Origin: a virus
IMG/VR virus record: IMGVR_UViG_3300046534_001250
Location: 18,034 to 82,033 of that record
Length of the DNA stretch: 64,000 nucleotides
Direction: 5' to 3' (one strand)
The position numbers were made by a program, and so were the translations under genes. Shown one piece after another: positions 1 to 8,232 of this stretch. Numbering within the stretch: the stretch's first letter is position 1; each line of letters begins with the position of its first letter. The notes beneath the pieces were generated by a model. It was given only the letters and a program-made list of their open reading frames with translations, was not told the DNA's origin and did no database searches.

Positions 1-1
1 C

Positions 2-859
2 AGTATGGAAGAGAGCTATCTAGTCAGTTATGGCGTAGATATGGACATGGTTATTTGGGTTCGCCCAGATACTATTGAAGAAGCTCTTCAGATGTGTATC
101 GATATTCCAAAGAGCGGCAAGATTGATTACGTAATCTTTGATAGTGTTGATGCTGGTCAGAATGAACGTCAGCAGCGTCGCCAAGTTGGAGAAGCAGATG
201 TGGGAGGTTCGTCGAAAGACATGAACTTCGCTCTCCGTACGCTATCTAAGCTGTGTCATGAATATAAAACTACATATTGGTTCATTAATCAAATCAAGAT
301 GAACCCAGGTGTAATGTTCGGAAGCCCAGAGACAACTCCTGGCGGACTAGCTCTTGGATTCTATGCTTCGTTGCGTTTAAAGATGTTAACTCGGGCAAAG
401 GTCCCAGACCTTCCAGGTGCATCTATGATTAGGTGCAAGGTTGGTAAGACAAAACTCAGTGGCGATGTAGAAGACTTAGTCACTGCCGCAATCATCTGGG
501 GGCAGGGCTACGATGAGACTTACGAGCTAAACGCGCTAGCAACAAAGTATGGTATACTACGTCATAGTGCAGGGCAAACCAAAGTAGCATGGACTAAAGA
601 ACATGAACTTGAACCTATCGATTCGGAAGTTGAACCAGGCAAACAAGCAGGTATCGATTACATTCGGACTAATGATGGTCCGCGTTTTAGATTGCGACAT
701 GCTGTATTGCGGGCCACCGAAACTGGTGGAGCAATGTCTGATGAAGCTGCCCTAGCATTTATCAAGGAGAAATATGGAGATGGAAGAGAAGACTCACCGA
801 CTGATGGAGTCAGTGAGGAAGATACAGAATCAACAGATGACGCAGAAGATTCTGAATGA
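2..859 (+). CDS. recA: RecA/UvsX-type recombinase, 5'-truncated by the window edge
   Basis: RecA recombinase forms ATP-dependent filaments on single-stranded DNA and drives strand exchange during phage recombination-dependent replication. The visible part starts after Walker A. It shows the Walker B-like VIFDSVDA, the L1-region pattern around GSSKDMNFALR, the FINQIKMNPGVMFG segment (bacterial RecA has FINQIRMKIGVMFG) and the L2-type ETTPGGLALGFYAS. The C-terminus is strongly acidic, as in bacterial RecA. The reading frame is open to the window edge, so the ATG at position 5 is internal and the true start lies upstream. The last 86 bases overlap the next small gene. The family call rests on several consecutive conserved blocks. 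Confidence 0.93.
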   Translation, partial: SMEESYLVSYGVDMDMVIWVRPDTIEEALQMCIDIPKSGKIDYVIFDSVDAGQNERQQRRQVGEADVGGSSKDMNFALRTLSKLCHEYKTTYWFINQIKMNPGVMFGSPETTPGGLALGFYASLRLKMLTRAKVPDLPGASMIRCKVGKTKLSGDVEDLVTAAIIWGQGYDETYELNALATKYGILRHSAGQTKVAWTKEHELEPIDSEVEPGKQAGIDYIRTNDGPRFRLRHAVLRATETGGAMSDEAALAFIKEKYGDGREDSPTDGVSEEDTESTDDAEDSE

Positions 860-947
860 GATTAGAACCCGTACTACGGTATCGGTATTACAGTTAGAAA
901 ACCTAACTAAAACTATTTACGACATAATAGAAGAAGGAACATCATAA
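774..947 (+). CDS. Small hypothetical protein (57 aa) bridging recA and rIIA
   Basis: This short reading frame begins inside the recA 3' end, in another frame. The start ATG at 774 has an AAGGAG Shine-Dalgarno sequence just upstream (about 763-768). The stop codon TAA (945-947) overlaps the rIIA start codon as TAATG, so translational coupling to rIIA is likely. The product is charged and probably helical, rich in K, R, E and Q, with a C-terminal TIYDIIEEGTS. No family is recognised. It occupies the 87-base recA-rIIA gap completely, and the ribosome-binding site and coupled stop make it more credible than chance. Confidence 0.6.
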   Translation: MEMEEKTHRLMESVRKIQNQQMTQKILNEIRTRTTVSVLQLENLTKTIYDIIEEGTS

Positions 948-3163
948 TGAAATTGCAAGGATCAGAAATCAAAGTAGAACGACAAGGAGACATGAAGGAA
1001 ACTTCATTTGGCATTAGCCAGGGAGATGAATCCCACATCCTAGTCATCCTTAGAGATAAGCTCTACTCAGACAAAGCACGAGCAGTATTACGAGAGTACG
1101 GAACCAATGCTCTCGATGCACATATGGAGTCAGGCAAAGGCAAGACTCCGATCAATGTGCGGTTACCTACTAGGTTTAATCCGTTTCTAACTATCCGGGA
1201 TTTTGGTCCCGGACTAAGTTCGGAAGATGCAAACACAATCTATACTCAGTATGGCCGAAGCACAAAGCGTTCAAGCAACAGTGCTATTGGTCAGCTGGGA
1301 CTTGGATGCAAAAGTGCTTTCGCGTATACTCAGCAGTTTACTATCACTAGTTGGCATGACAGCAAGAAGACAATCTACAATGCCTACATCGATGAGACCA
1401 ATAAGGGCAAGCTCGCTAACATGGGTAGCCTAGATTGTAATGCAGGCGAGACTGGTGTTGAAATCAAAATTCCAGTCAAAAGCCAAGACATTGAAGAGTT
1501 CACTACCAAGGCTAAGTCTGTCTATTACTATTTCGAACCTAGGCCTGACATTAATACCACTATCACAGCCCCTGCCTACGCAATCTCTGGCGGATGGTGG
1601 CGGCTACGGAACGAATATAGCGTAGGACCCATGGCTGTTATGGGATCAATCGGATACCCCCTCAAAGTAGAAAGTATGGGGAACGTTCCTCAAGAACTTA
1701 AGGATTTTCTTCAGACAGGTATTGAAATTAGATTTAAGATCGGCGAGTTGGCAATTAGTGCCAACCGTGAAGACCTGGAGTACACGGATCATACGCGAAC
1801 CAATATACTTAAACGTCTTCATCAAGCTTTTAGCGAACTGAAGACAGAGATCACAACTAAGTTTAAAGACTGTACTACACCTTGGGAAGCCCGCAAACTT
1901 TACGCACAGCTGACCGCTAGAAAGCATAGGTCACATATCTATGGTACGACTCGTAGTCGAGATATCCTTGGCGAGTTAACCAGCAAGTTCGCAACCTGGA
2001 CTGATGGAACTCGTGTCGTAGACTTAAAGCCAATTACAATTTCAACTAAAAGAACTACATGGTCTAGCAAAAACGCAATTGTACCTCCAGCAAACTTCAC
2101 TGCTAACTATTTACCAGCTGGATCTGACAGAGTCCACACAAGTTCATATGGTTCATCTATTAAAGTTGGCAATCAATTTACCCTACTAGTTAATGATGTA
2201 ACTACTTTTAACGTAAAGCGCCGTAAAGTCTTGATTGATACGCTACAGAATGACGCTGAACTGTTAATTCTAAAGTACGATGGTTCCGGAGATTTAAACA
2301 CAGAGCTAAAGGCTTGGACTGAAAAGCTTGGAATTGATGGCGTCACGATCTATAAGTTAAGTGATTACGATTACAATATGGTTAAGGGTGGAACAAACAC
2401 TTCTAATATTAAAGAGAAGCACTTTGAATTAGTTACTGGTTGGCACCCAACAAGAAGCCCAAAGAGTAAAAACTGGAAGACTGCTTCACTGGATATCCAA
2501 GCTGGAGAAGGGGTATACATGCCACTCTATAGATACCAACCTGATGTACTCGACTGGACTATGGAAACATTCCAAAAGCAGTTGACTCAGCTGAAAACGC
2601 TGGACAGTACAATTGTTCTTCCAACATTCTATGGAGTCAAACGAGACTCTGTAGCAAAGCTAGGAGCTAAGTGGATTTGTATTGATGCCTGGCTTACAAA
2701 AGAGATTTTAAAAGCCGCTAAGGCATCTCCACTGCTCAAGCAAGTGCCATCTTGGCAGTCCTGGTCGCAACATACAAGCGCTGGCTGGTTCTATCGAAGC
2801 TGGAATAAACAGGCAATAGAAAGATCTACAGAGACTTTTAAGTTACTAATAGGATTGCTTGGTGAAAAGCACGAAATCTGTCAGTTCTATACCGCCTTAC
2901 AGTCTGAGACACTTAAATTCTCAGCATTGAATAACAAAATGACAAATGCTTATTCCTTGTTTACAAACACTATTAGCAACATGCCTGCAGTCCAGGCAGC
3001 TATGAAACCTCGACATGATTTCAAAGTCATGGTAGGGGACATCCATATTAAGTATCCACTATTACGTTCGTTGCCTATGGTGACAACATCAGAAGATCAA
3101 ATCAAAGAATTAGTACGCTATGTTAAACTAATTGACCAAGAGAGTAAAAATAATGACAACTAA
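947..3163 (+). CDS. rIIA: rIIA-like GHKL-ATPase-fold protein
   Basis: This 738-residue protein resembles T4 rIIA, which with rIIB is known for lysis inhibition and for protecting T4 from exclusion by the lambda RexAB system. The N-terminal GHKL ATP-binding fold is visible: the N-box REYGTNALDAH (E50, N54, D57), the G1 box IRDFGPGL (D85, G87, G89), and the G2-type GQLGLGCKSAFAY near residue 125. The remaining ~500 residues are not recognisable. The start is TAATG-coupled to the upstream small gene, and the 3' end overlaps rIIB by 11 bases, the classic rIIA-rIIB order. The enzymatic role of the GHKL domain in these proteins is not established. Confidence 0.85.
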   Translation: MKLQGSEIKVERQGDMKETSFGISQGDESHILVILRDKLYSDKARAVLREYGTNALDAHMESGKGKTPINVRLPTRFNPFLTIRDFGPGLSSEDANTIYTQYGRSTKRSSNSAIGQLGLGCKSAFAYTQQFTITSWHDSKKTIYNAYIDETNKGKLANMGSLDCNAGETGVEIKIPVKSQDIEEFTTKAKSVYYYFEPRPDINTTITAPAYAISGGWWRLRNEYSVGPMAVMGSIGYPLKVESMGNVPQELKDFLQTGIEIRFKIGELAISANREDLEYTDHTRTNILKRLHQAFSELKTEITTKFKDCTTPWEARKLYAQLTARKHRSHIYGTTRSRDILGELTSKFATWTDGTRVVDLKPITISTKRTTWSSKNAIVPPANFTANYLPAGSDRVHTSSYGSSIKVGNQFTLLVNDVTTFNVKRRKVLIDTLQNDAELLILKYDGSGDLNTELKAWTEKLGIDGVTIYKLSDYDYNMVKGGTNTSNIKEKHFELVTGWHPTRSPKSKNWKTASLDIQAGEGVYMPLYRYQPDVLDWTMETFQKQLTQLKTLDSTIVLPTFYGVKRDSVAKLGAKWICIDAWLTKEILKAAKASPLLKQVPSWQSWSQHTSAGWFYRSWNKQAIERSTETFKLLIGLLGEKHEICQFYTALQSETLKFSALNNKMTNAYSLFTNTISNMPAVQAAMKPRHDFKVMVGDIHIKYPLLRSLPMVTTSEDQIKELVRYVKLIDQESKNNDN

Positions 3164-4043
3164 ACCACCAGTAATTCGCACTGAAGATCAAATCACTATC
3201 ATCCTTAGTGGTCGCCCACGCATTGCAGATAGATCACATGGTAACTTTGAGCTTATTGTCGCCGCCCTAAATGAGGGGCGGTACAACGACCTTGAAAACC
3301 TATTTGACATCAAGTCTGCTATTGAGGCATGGTCTGAGGGTAAGTACACTGTCACTGAAGACAGTGTTACGTACGACGACGAACGCCTACCTAACTCGTT
3401 GGAACGTCGGATTCTCGCCTTCTTCGCAGCAGGTGAAGACTTTGCCCCGCTATTGGCTTTCCATAAGCGACTACAGGCTAATCCAAGTCGTAGTTCAGTA
3501 CAGGAACTGTATACTTTCCTTGAGCACAAGAGTATCCCTATCGATGAGAACGGATACTTTTATGCATACAAGGCTATCACTCAGGAGTGGACAGACATCT
3601 ATACCGGTAAGGTAGACAATAGCATTGGAGCCACTCCAAGTATGACTCGTAACCACGTAGACGATAACCGAAACAACCATTGTTCACACGGTTACCATGT
3701 AGGAAGCCTGCACTATGTAAAGTGGTATGGCAACTCCGATAGTCGCTATGTAATCTGTCGTGTTGATCCGGCCGAAGTCGTAAGCGTACCGCTAGATCAT
3801 GACTGCCAGAAGGTTCGTGTCACAGGATACGAAGTTGTAAGTGAATTCACTGGCGCGCTGCCAGAGACTCGCTGGTCTCCTGAAGATGAAAGTAAAGCTG
3901 ACGACGAAACTGAAATCACTTTCGATGACGTCGACGACGACTACGATGAATGGCGCGAAGACTTAGAAGCTGAGAAAGAAGAACTTGAATGTGAAATGGC
4001 ATCGCTGCAGGATCGCCTTCAGGACATCGACGACCAGCTCTAA
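3153..4043 (+). CDS. rIIB: rIIB-like protein
   Basis: This is the partner of rIIA. The motif CSHGYHVGSLHYVKWYG followed by a conserved VDPAEVVSVPLD segment is typical of phage rIIB proteins. The protein ends with an acidic region and a glutamate-rich predicted coiled coil (roughly the last 45 residues). I chose the ATG at 3153 (296 residues) because it overlaps the rIIA stop by 11 bases and because the upstream TTG at 3132 would add an unneeded seven residues. A terminator hairpin follows 20 bases after the stop, so rIIA-rIIB appears to end a transcription unit. The biochemical function of the family is unknown. Confidence 0.85.
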   Translation: MTTKPPVIRTEDQITIILSGRPRIADRSHGNFELIVAALNEGRYNDLENLFDIKSAIEAWSEGKYTVTEDSVTYDDERLPNSLERRILAFFAAGEDFAPLLAFHKRLQANPSRSSVQELYTFLEHKSIPIDENGYFYAYKAITQEWTDIYTGKVDNSIGATPSMTRNHVDDNRNNHCSHGYHVGSLHYVKWYGNSDSRYVICRVDPAEVVSVPLDHDCQKVRVTGYEVVSEFTGALPETRWSPEDESKADDETEITFDDVDDDYDEWREDLEAEKEELECEMASLQDRLQDIDDQL

Positions 4044-4063
4044 TCTTAGATTAGACTTAATTT

Positions 4064-4087
4064 AGAGGCACCTCATGGGGTGCCTCT
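4064..4087 (+). terminator. Rho-independent terminator after rIIB
   Basis: A 9-bp perfect stem, AGAGGCACC (4064-4072) with GGTGCCTCT (4079-4087), closes a 6-base loop. A short, interrupted T-rich tail (TACTTTT) follows. It lies 20 bases after the rIIB stop and just before the ribosome-binding site of the next small gene, so termination may be partial. Confidence 0.75.
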
Positions 4088-4103
4088 TACTTTTGGAGAA
4101 TGA

Positions 4104-4331
4104 ATGTTAGTAGAAGCTAAGCTGCCCAGGAGCGTGCAACAAGATATCTTAGATGCCTTCCAGCGCTTTTTTGGAGGGCCAACAGATTACATGGCTTTGA
4201 TAGAAATCAAACTGGTAATCATAGAAGTACTTGTAGATGCTGCTATTGAAGCAGAAATAGACTTCATACCCGTAGTTGAGGTCACGGCTGAAGGCGACCG
4301 TGTAACAGTTAAGATACTAAAAGAAGAGTAG
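4104..4331 (+). CDS. Hypothetical acidic protein (75 aa)
   Basis: This small, acidic protein is rich in Val, Ile and Glu and has no recognised family. Residues 28-50 (ALIEIKLVIIEVLVDAAIEA) could form an amphipathic helix, and the C-terminus (VVEVTAEGDRVTVKILKEE) looks like a beta hairpin. A GGAG ribosome-binding site sits 5 bases before the ATG. It follows the rIIB terminator directly and may be expressed by read-through. Confidence 0.55.
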   Translation: MLVEAKLPRSVQQDILDAFQRFFGGPTDYMALIEIKLVIIEVLVDAAIEAEIDFIPVVEVTAEGDRVTVKILKEE

Positions 4332-4353
4332 ATTTTTAACTAAAAGATATGAT

Positions 4354-4593
4354 GTGATACTCCTAAGTATAAAGAGGAGCTACCATGCAGACAGAACGTA
4401 TACGAACCACCTTTACAAAGGCAGGACTTCTTGGGCAGAGCAAGAAATCCTAGGCGTTCCTCATGGCTTCCATATCGTACGGGCCCGCGCTCTAATAACT
4501 AGTGGCACGGGAACTACGTTAGCCCTGTCAGTAAGGGAATCAAGTGTCCCTACTGAGGATACAGATATAGTTCTGCAATATGGACTGACTTAA
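4354..4593 (+). CDS. Hypothetical protein, start uncertain, possible frameshift
   Basis: The frame opens with GTG at 4354 and encodes up to 79 residues. The only good ribosome-binding site nearby (AGAGGAG, 4373-4379) instead precedes an ATG at 4385 in a different frame, and that frame stops after 22 codons. A -1 shift between 4385 and 4451 would join the two. The C-terminal part (from about EILGVPHGFHIVRAR) reads like a small folded beta-rich protein and runs straight into a terminator, which suggests a real 3' end. A weak extended -10-like TGTGATACT lies at 4353-4361, which would put the GTG upstream of transcription. I do not recognise a family. A decayed gene is equally possible. Confidence 0.35.
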   Translation: MILLSIKRSYHADRTYTNHLYKGRTSWAEQEILGVPHGFHIVRARALITSGTGTTLALSVRESSVPTEDTDIVLQYGLT

Positions 4594-4615
4594 ACACGAC
4601 AAATAACCGCACAAA

Positions 4616-4639
4616 AAAGCCACCCTTTGAGGTGGCTTT
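4616..4639 (+). terminator. Rho-independent terminator upstream of the polymerase gene
   Basis: The stem AAAGCCACC (4616-4624) pairs perfectly with GGTGGCTTT (4631-4639) around a 6-base loop and is followed by ACTTTT. It separates the rII/small-gene region from the polymerase operon. Confidence 0.8.
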
Positions 4640-4671
4640 ACTTTTGAACACAGATAAACATAAGAGGAAAC

Positions 4672-6003
4672 ATGGAACCAGAACAGAATCAATTTGTACA
4701 TCTTCACGTGCACACCGAGTACTCAACTTTGGATGGCATCAATCGAGTTGATCAAACACCAGATCATATCAAAAGCATGGGGCAAGAAGCTGTAGCTATT
4801 ACAGACCATGGTAACGTCGCTGGCACTTACGACTTCTTCAAAGAATGTAGAAAGTCAGACATCAAACCAATCCTTGGCATGGAAGCTTATTACACAGTAA
4901 ATGATAAATCAGCGCGTGAAAAAGACGAAGATGGAAAGAACTACTACCATTTAATCCTTCTTGCTAAGAACAACATAGGGTTAAAGAACCTCTATGCTAT
5001 ATCTACTAAAGCTTTTACTGAAGGTATGTATTATAAGCCTAGGGCAGATGATGCTTTGCTGGCCGAACATTCCGAAGGAATTATAGCCACAAGTGCCTGC
5101 CTTGGGAGCAGGGCTTCCCAGCTTATCTTAGCTGGTAGGAACGATGAAGCTGAACGACTTATCCTGCATCACGCCGCTATCTTTAAAGGCAACTTCTTGA
5201 TCGAGATCCAACTACACGACGATGATCAACAGCTAGTTAATGCAGTACTAATCCTTATAGCCAATAAGCACGGCCTGCCAATCATACTAAGTAATGACTG
5301 CCACTACCAACATGAAGTCGACAAAGAACTACACGAGCAGGCTCTCTGTATGTCAACGAATATGATTATGTCAGATCCTCCCTGGAATCCAGAGTCTAAA
5401 GGAACTGCGACAGGCAAGACTCGATTCTCTTTCGGAGACATTGACGTCCACGTAGCCTCGACTGAATGGATGTGGAAGAAGGCAAAAGCTCTAGGCATCC
5501 CATTAGAAGCTATTACAAACACTAGGTACGTAGCCGACATGATTGACGACTCGTCTTACTTCATGGACAAGAAAAACCGCTACCCGTCATTCCCTGGACT
5601 CAGTGGGCTCCCACCATGGGAGGCTCTTGAGAACTTATCAAAGCAAAAGCTTATGGAAAAAATGGGAGGTATGCCGCCGGAAGAATACCGGGATAGAATG
5701 AATAGCGAACTAGCAGTTATTAAGAAGATGGGCTTCTACGACTATCTTCTTATCGTTGAAGACTTCTGTACTGGTGCTCGCTCTGAGGATGTATGGATTG
5801 GCCCAGGACGAGGAAGCGCAGCAGGATCATTAGTAGCTTATGCGCTAGGGATCACGCAAGTAGATCCTATCAAGTACGGCTTAATCTTTGAAAGATGGCT
5901 TAATTACGGGCGTGCCGCAACCCCGCTTATCTTTGATAGGCAAATGATTAAACAAATAAAGGAAACACATGTACCAAAAACAACCTGTGGCCACAGTCAC
6001 TGA
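4672..6003 (+). CDS. dnaE: DNA polymerase III alpha subunit (DnaE-type), N-terminal fragment: PHP domain and first palm motif
   Basis: This 443-residue protein is the N-terminal third of a DnaE-type replicative polymerase. The PHP domain starts with HLHVHTEYS (H12, H14), then AITDHGNVAG and the ILSNDCHY block. The DnaE palm motif GPGRGSAAGSLVAYALGIT begins near residue 377 and continues to LIFERWLN. In intact DnaE enzymes the catalytic PDxDxDF motif follows within about 10 residues. Here the protein instead ends with about 25 unmatched residues that run over the ribosome-binding site of the next gene. The catalytic aspartates are on a separate gene at 9673. AGAGGAAAC precedes the ATG. It presumably must associate with the C-terminal gene product to work. 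Confidence 0.9.
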   Translation: MEPEQNQFVHLHVHTEYSTLDGINRVDQTPDHIKSMGQEAVAITDHGNVAGTYDFFKECRKSDIKPILGMEAYYTVNDKSAREKDEDGKNYYHLILLAKNNIGLKNLYAISTKAFTEGMYYKPRADDALLAEHSEGIIATSACLGSRASQLILAGRNDEAERLILHHAAIFKGNFLIEIQLHDDDQQLVNAVLILIANKHGLPIILSNDCHYQHEVDKELHEQALCMSTNMIMSDPPWNPESKGTATGKTRFSFGDIDVHVASTEWMWKKAKALGIPLEAITNTRYVADMIDDSSYFMDKKNRYPSFPGLSGLPPWEALENLSKQKLMEKMGGMPPEEYRDRMNSELAVIKKMGFYDYLLIVEDFCTGARSEDVWIGPGRGSAAGSLVAYALGITQVDPIKYGLIFERWLNYGRAATPLIFDRQMIKQIKETHVPKTTCGHSH

Positions 6004-6199
6004 ACCACAAATAGATATGATGTATCGTCATTTTAGAAATGCGATGCGTAAAAACTCTTGGCCAATTCCAAACCGCACAGAGTTCAGACAAATCTGTGTC
6101 ATCTCGTTAGATCCAGAGGTTGAAGTCAAAGACGGCAAAACCGCTGTTGATAGCATCATCGCCGACTACGAACTTATATTAGGCGGCTACGATGGATGA
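5969..6199 (+). CDS. Hypothetical protein (76 aa)
   Basis: This is a small protein of unknown family. The ATG at 5969 lies inside the 3' end of the dnaE N-terminal fragment (35-base overlap) and has a good AAAGGAAA ribosome-binding site. The 3' end overlaps the next gene by 8 bases. Its position exactly at the point where polymerase homology is lost suggests it came in with the material that separates the polymerase fragments. Confidence 0.6.
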   Translation: MYQKQPVATVTEPQIDMMYRHFRNAMRKNSWPIPNRTEFRQICVISLDPEVEVKDGKTAVDSIIADYELILGGYDG

Positions 6200-6470
6200 C
6201 ATGCTAGGCAAGCCTGTTAAAGTAGGCGACTACTTTTTACTGGCAGTAGGTAATCCTCGATATGGAGGTATCGTTGCCTCTGTAGGCAAAGTAGTAGGCA
6301 GCACGGAAAAGATGTGGACGTGTGCTCGTATTATAGATATGCGCAAAGACACATTGAAGCTTAAGGTCTCTAACTGTAAGGCTAAGAAGTTCTTAGTTGT
6401 CCCAAGTACCGTCATCGATCAGTGGCCAGAAGCAAAAAAGCTTCTGGATTCAAAAGATTTAAAAGTTTAA
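6192..6470 (+). CDS. Hypothetical small basic protein (92 aa)
   Basis: The sequence begins GKPVKVGDYFLLAVGN and continues with short alternating beta-like strands (GGIVASVGKVVGS, WTCARIIDM, LKLKVS). This pattern resembles a small SH3-like barrel but gives no specific family. It is followed 4 bases later by a hairpin terminator shared with the convergent patatin gene. A second 8-bp inverted repeat (about 6425-6446) lies inside its last codons. Confidence 0.55.
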   Translation: MDDMLGKPVKVGDYFLLAVGNPRYGGIVASVGKVVGSTEKMWTCARIIDMRKDTLKLKVSNCKAKKFLVVPSTVIDQWPEAKKLLDSKDLKV

Positions 6471-6474
6471 AAAC

Positions 6475-6496
6475 CAGGGCTGTGAAAGCAGCCCTG
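6475..6496. terminator. Bidirectional terminator between convergent genes
   Basis: CAGGGCTG (6475-6482) pairs perfectly with CAGCCCTG (6489-6496) around a TGAAAG loop. It fills the gap between the plus-strand gene ending at 6470 and the minus-strand patatin stop codon at 6497-6499. A-rich sequence on the left and TTAT on the right suit termination from both sides. Confidence 0.75.
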
Positions 6497-7360
6497 TTAT
6501 CCTAACTTACGCCTGTTGATCCAAGCTCGCTTACCGGCTTCGACACGCCGCTTATCAATTTCTGGGCCGAATTCGAAACTGCCCCCAACATCTTCTATAT
6601 TATCTGGAGCCGATAGAAATACTTCCATGTCTAAGGCATACTTGTTTAGCCTGGCAATATCATTGTTTAATACATTTCCGACATGTATCTCAGAAAGCTG
6701 CTCGATTACTCCAAGAGCACCTTTCTTCCACTTGCCATAAGTACGATCCTCTACGCGGTAAGGACTGGCCCCGATCGCATATAGCCTCGTGCATGTTTGG
6801 CGAGCTCTTTCAGGCAACGGTGGGTAAACAGCAACGCCACCGCCATCCATGTATCTCCAACCTTCTACAGGCTCATGATAAGGCAGGATGGCACTACTGC
6901 GCCCAATCCACATCAGTTGATCATCGATACTAAGCTCATCAATTCGAATTAACTTGGCCCCAGGAAGATATTCAGGATCGATCCCACTAGGCGCCCAACT
7001 ACTCCTGTCTGTAACCAATACCCAGCATTCTACCACGCAGGGATTTTCTTCTAAGTAGGGACGTAGTCGCCGCATAAAGACATTAAGACTCTTCCACCCA
7101 TTTAAGGGGTTGATGTCGTTAACTCTCTGGACATCTCGCTCCTTAACGATATTGTTACTAAATTCTTCCAGCGCACTCATGGCATTTGCAGCAGCAAAAC
7201 GAGCAGCAGTAGCTCCAATACTATTGCCAACAAATCCGTCAGGATGCTTTCCAGTGATAGCCAAGGCTTCATCAATAGCGCCCTGAATCTGCGGAAGCTC
7301 ACTTCTTCCTCTGGCTCCACCACCACTAATTATAAACCATACGTTAGGGCGCTTCATCAT
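6497..7360 (-). CDS. Patatin-like phospholipase
   Basis: Patatin-family enzymes are serine acyl hydrolases with a Ser-Asp dyad that cleave phospholipid or other acyl esters. All signature elements are present: the oxyanion-hole motif GGGARG (residues 13-18), the nucleophile elbow GNSIGA with Ser47, and the DGGG motif with Asp172. The length (287 residues) suits a single catalytic domain, with no signal peptide or membrane segment. It is the last gene of a four-gene minus-strand operon and starts at a TAATG overlap with the tail-fibre-like gene upstream. Substrate and role are unknown. Damage to host or superinfecting-phage membranes, or a virion-borne activity, are possibilities only. Confidence 0.88.
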   Translation of the reverse strand: MMKRPNVWFIISGGGARGRSELPQIQGAIDEALAITGKHPDGFVGNSIGATAARFAAANAMSALEEFSNNIVKERDVQRVNDINPLNGWKSLNVFMRRLRPYLEENPCVVECWVLVTDRSSWAPSGIDPEYLPGAKLIRIDELSIDDQLMWIGRSSAILPYHEPVEGWRYMDGGGVAVYPPLPERARQTCTRLYAIGASPYRVEDRTYGKWKKGALGVIEQLSEIHVGNVLNNDIARLNKYALDMEVFLSAPDNIEDVGGSFEFGPEIDKRRVEAGKRAWINRRKLG

Positions 7361-8232
7361 TATGGAGCCCAGGGAGCAAGTTTCGATAACAAATACATTT
7401 GAATCGTTACGCCTTCGGCAACCGGCACATCTAACCAGGCAAAATCAACTGAAGAGCTATCTGCTACAGCTTCGTGCAGAGTTCTTGAACCACTTGTCAA
7501 GAAAGCAGAATCAGCACCTTTTAACGAAACTAAATAAGCTGTGCCACCAGTTGAGGGGTCTGCAGAGTTGTTGAGTGCCAAGATTGCACTGCCAATAACA
7601 GCTGAAAGCTCATCAATGACATTTTGTCTACGCCGACGACCAGCAGCAATACTAGGACCTGCTGCTGAAAGAGAACCAGGAGTCGCAGCAGCAGTGTTGA
7701 AGCGTTCAGCATATTCAAGCCAAGACTCACTACTAGTCTTAAGCAAAGGAGAAGCAAGAGTAACGTAGGGTTTAAATCTATACTTAGTTGCACAAACATT
7801 ACCAGCAGTATCTAGCCACTGAATGGTCATAAGTCTACAGTAGGGGCCGACACTATTAGTCTGAGCACTCGGAGCTGGCCAGTAAGTCGATAGCTCTTTT
7901 ATCACCGTATCTGCAGAGCTATTAATGAGTTCAGTTCTAACCTGGTGACCGTACTCAAAAACTTCAGTTCGATCAAGCCTGGTCATTAAGCCAGACTTGT
8001 AATTAAAAGCAGTAAGCGGTCCCCAAAGACTATCAGCAGGAAGAAGAGCCAACAACCTAGCAGGTGCATCTTCAACGTACCATCCATTCTTGACAATAAG
8101 CTCTTCTAAGTCAGTATCCGTACTGAAAACCTCTAATGTTTGATTGTCACTTTGAGACATAGTTGCGCCTGTAGCAGCAACCCAGTTAAAGAGTTCAGCG
8201 GACTTGTATCCATAATGATGTATTAAGCTCAT
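7360..8232 (-). CDS. Putative tail-fibre/appendage protein
   Basis: This 290-residue protein is beta-rich and contains no recognised catalytic motif. The central part has alanine/serine-rich stretches (STDTDLEEL, NTAAATPGSLSAAGPSIAAG), and the end has small alternating strands (SVDFAWLDVPVAEGVTIQMYLLSKLAPWAP), which resemble terminal domains of phage fibres. The ATG at 8232 gives a 4-base ATGA overlap with the upstream fibre-like gene; the longer start at 8247 would deepen the overlap. The structural assignment comes mainly from the company it keeps. Confidence 0.5.
   Translation of the reverse strand: MSLIHHYGYKSAELFNWVAATGATMSQSDNQTLEVFSTDTDLEELIVKNGWYVEDAPARLLALLPADSLWGPLTAFNYKSGLMTRLDRTEVFEYGHQVRTELINSSADTVIKELSTYWPAPSAQTNSVGPYCRLMTIQWLDTAGNVCATKYRFKPYVTLASPLLKTSSESWLEYAERFNTAAATPGSLSAAGPSIAAGRRRRQNVIDELSAVIGSAILALNNSADPSTGGTAYLVSLKGADSAFLTSGSRTLHEAVADSSSVDFAWLDVPVAEGVTIQMYLLSKLAPWAP

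Noticed and set aside
5940-6003. A trans-splicing group I intron linking the two polymerase genes
   Set aside because: I looked for P/Q or R/S elements after 5950 and before 9673 and saw none. The second gene has a normal ribosome-binding site and ATG.
7530-7799. Leucine-rich open frame antisense/alternate to the fibre-like gene
   Set aside because: The composition (runs of Leu/Val) is typical of an out-of-frame reading of a biased gene. No start site and no family similarity.
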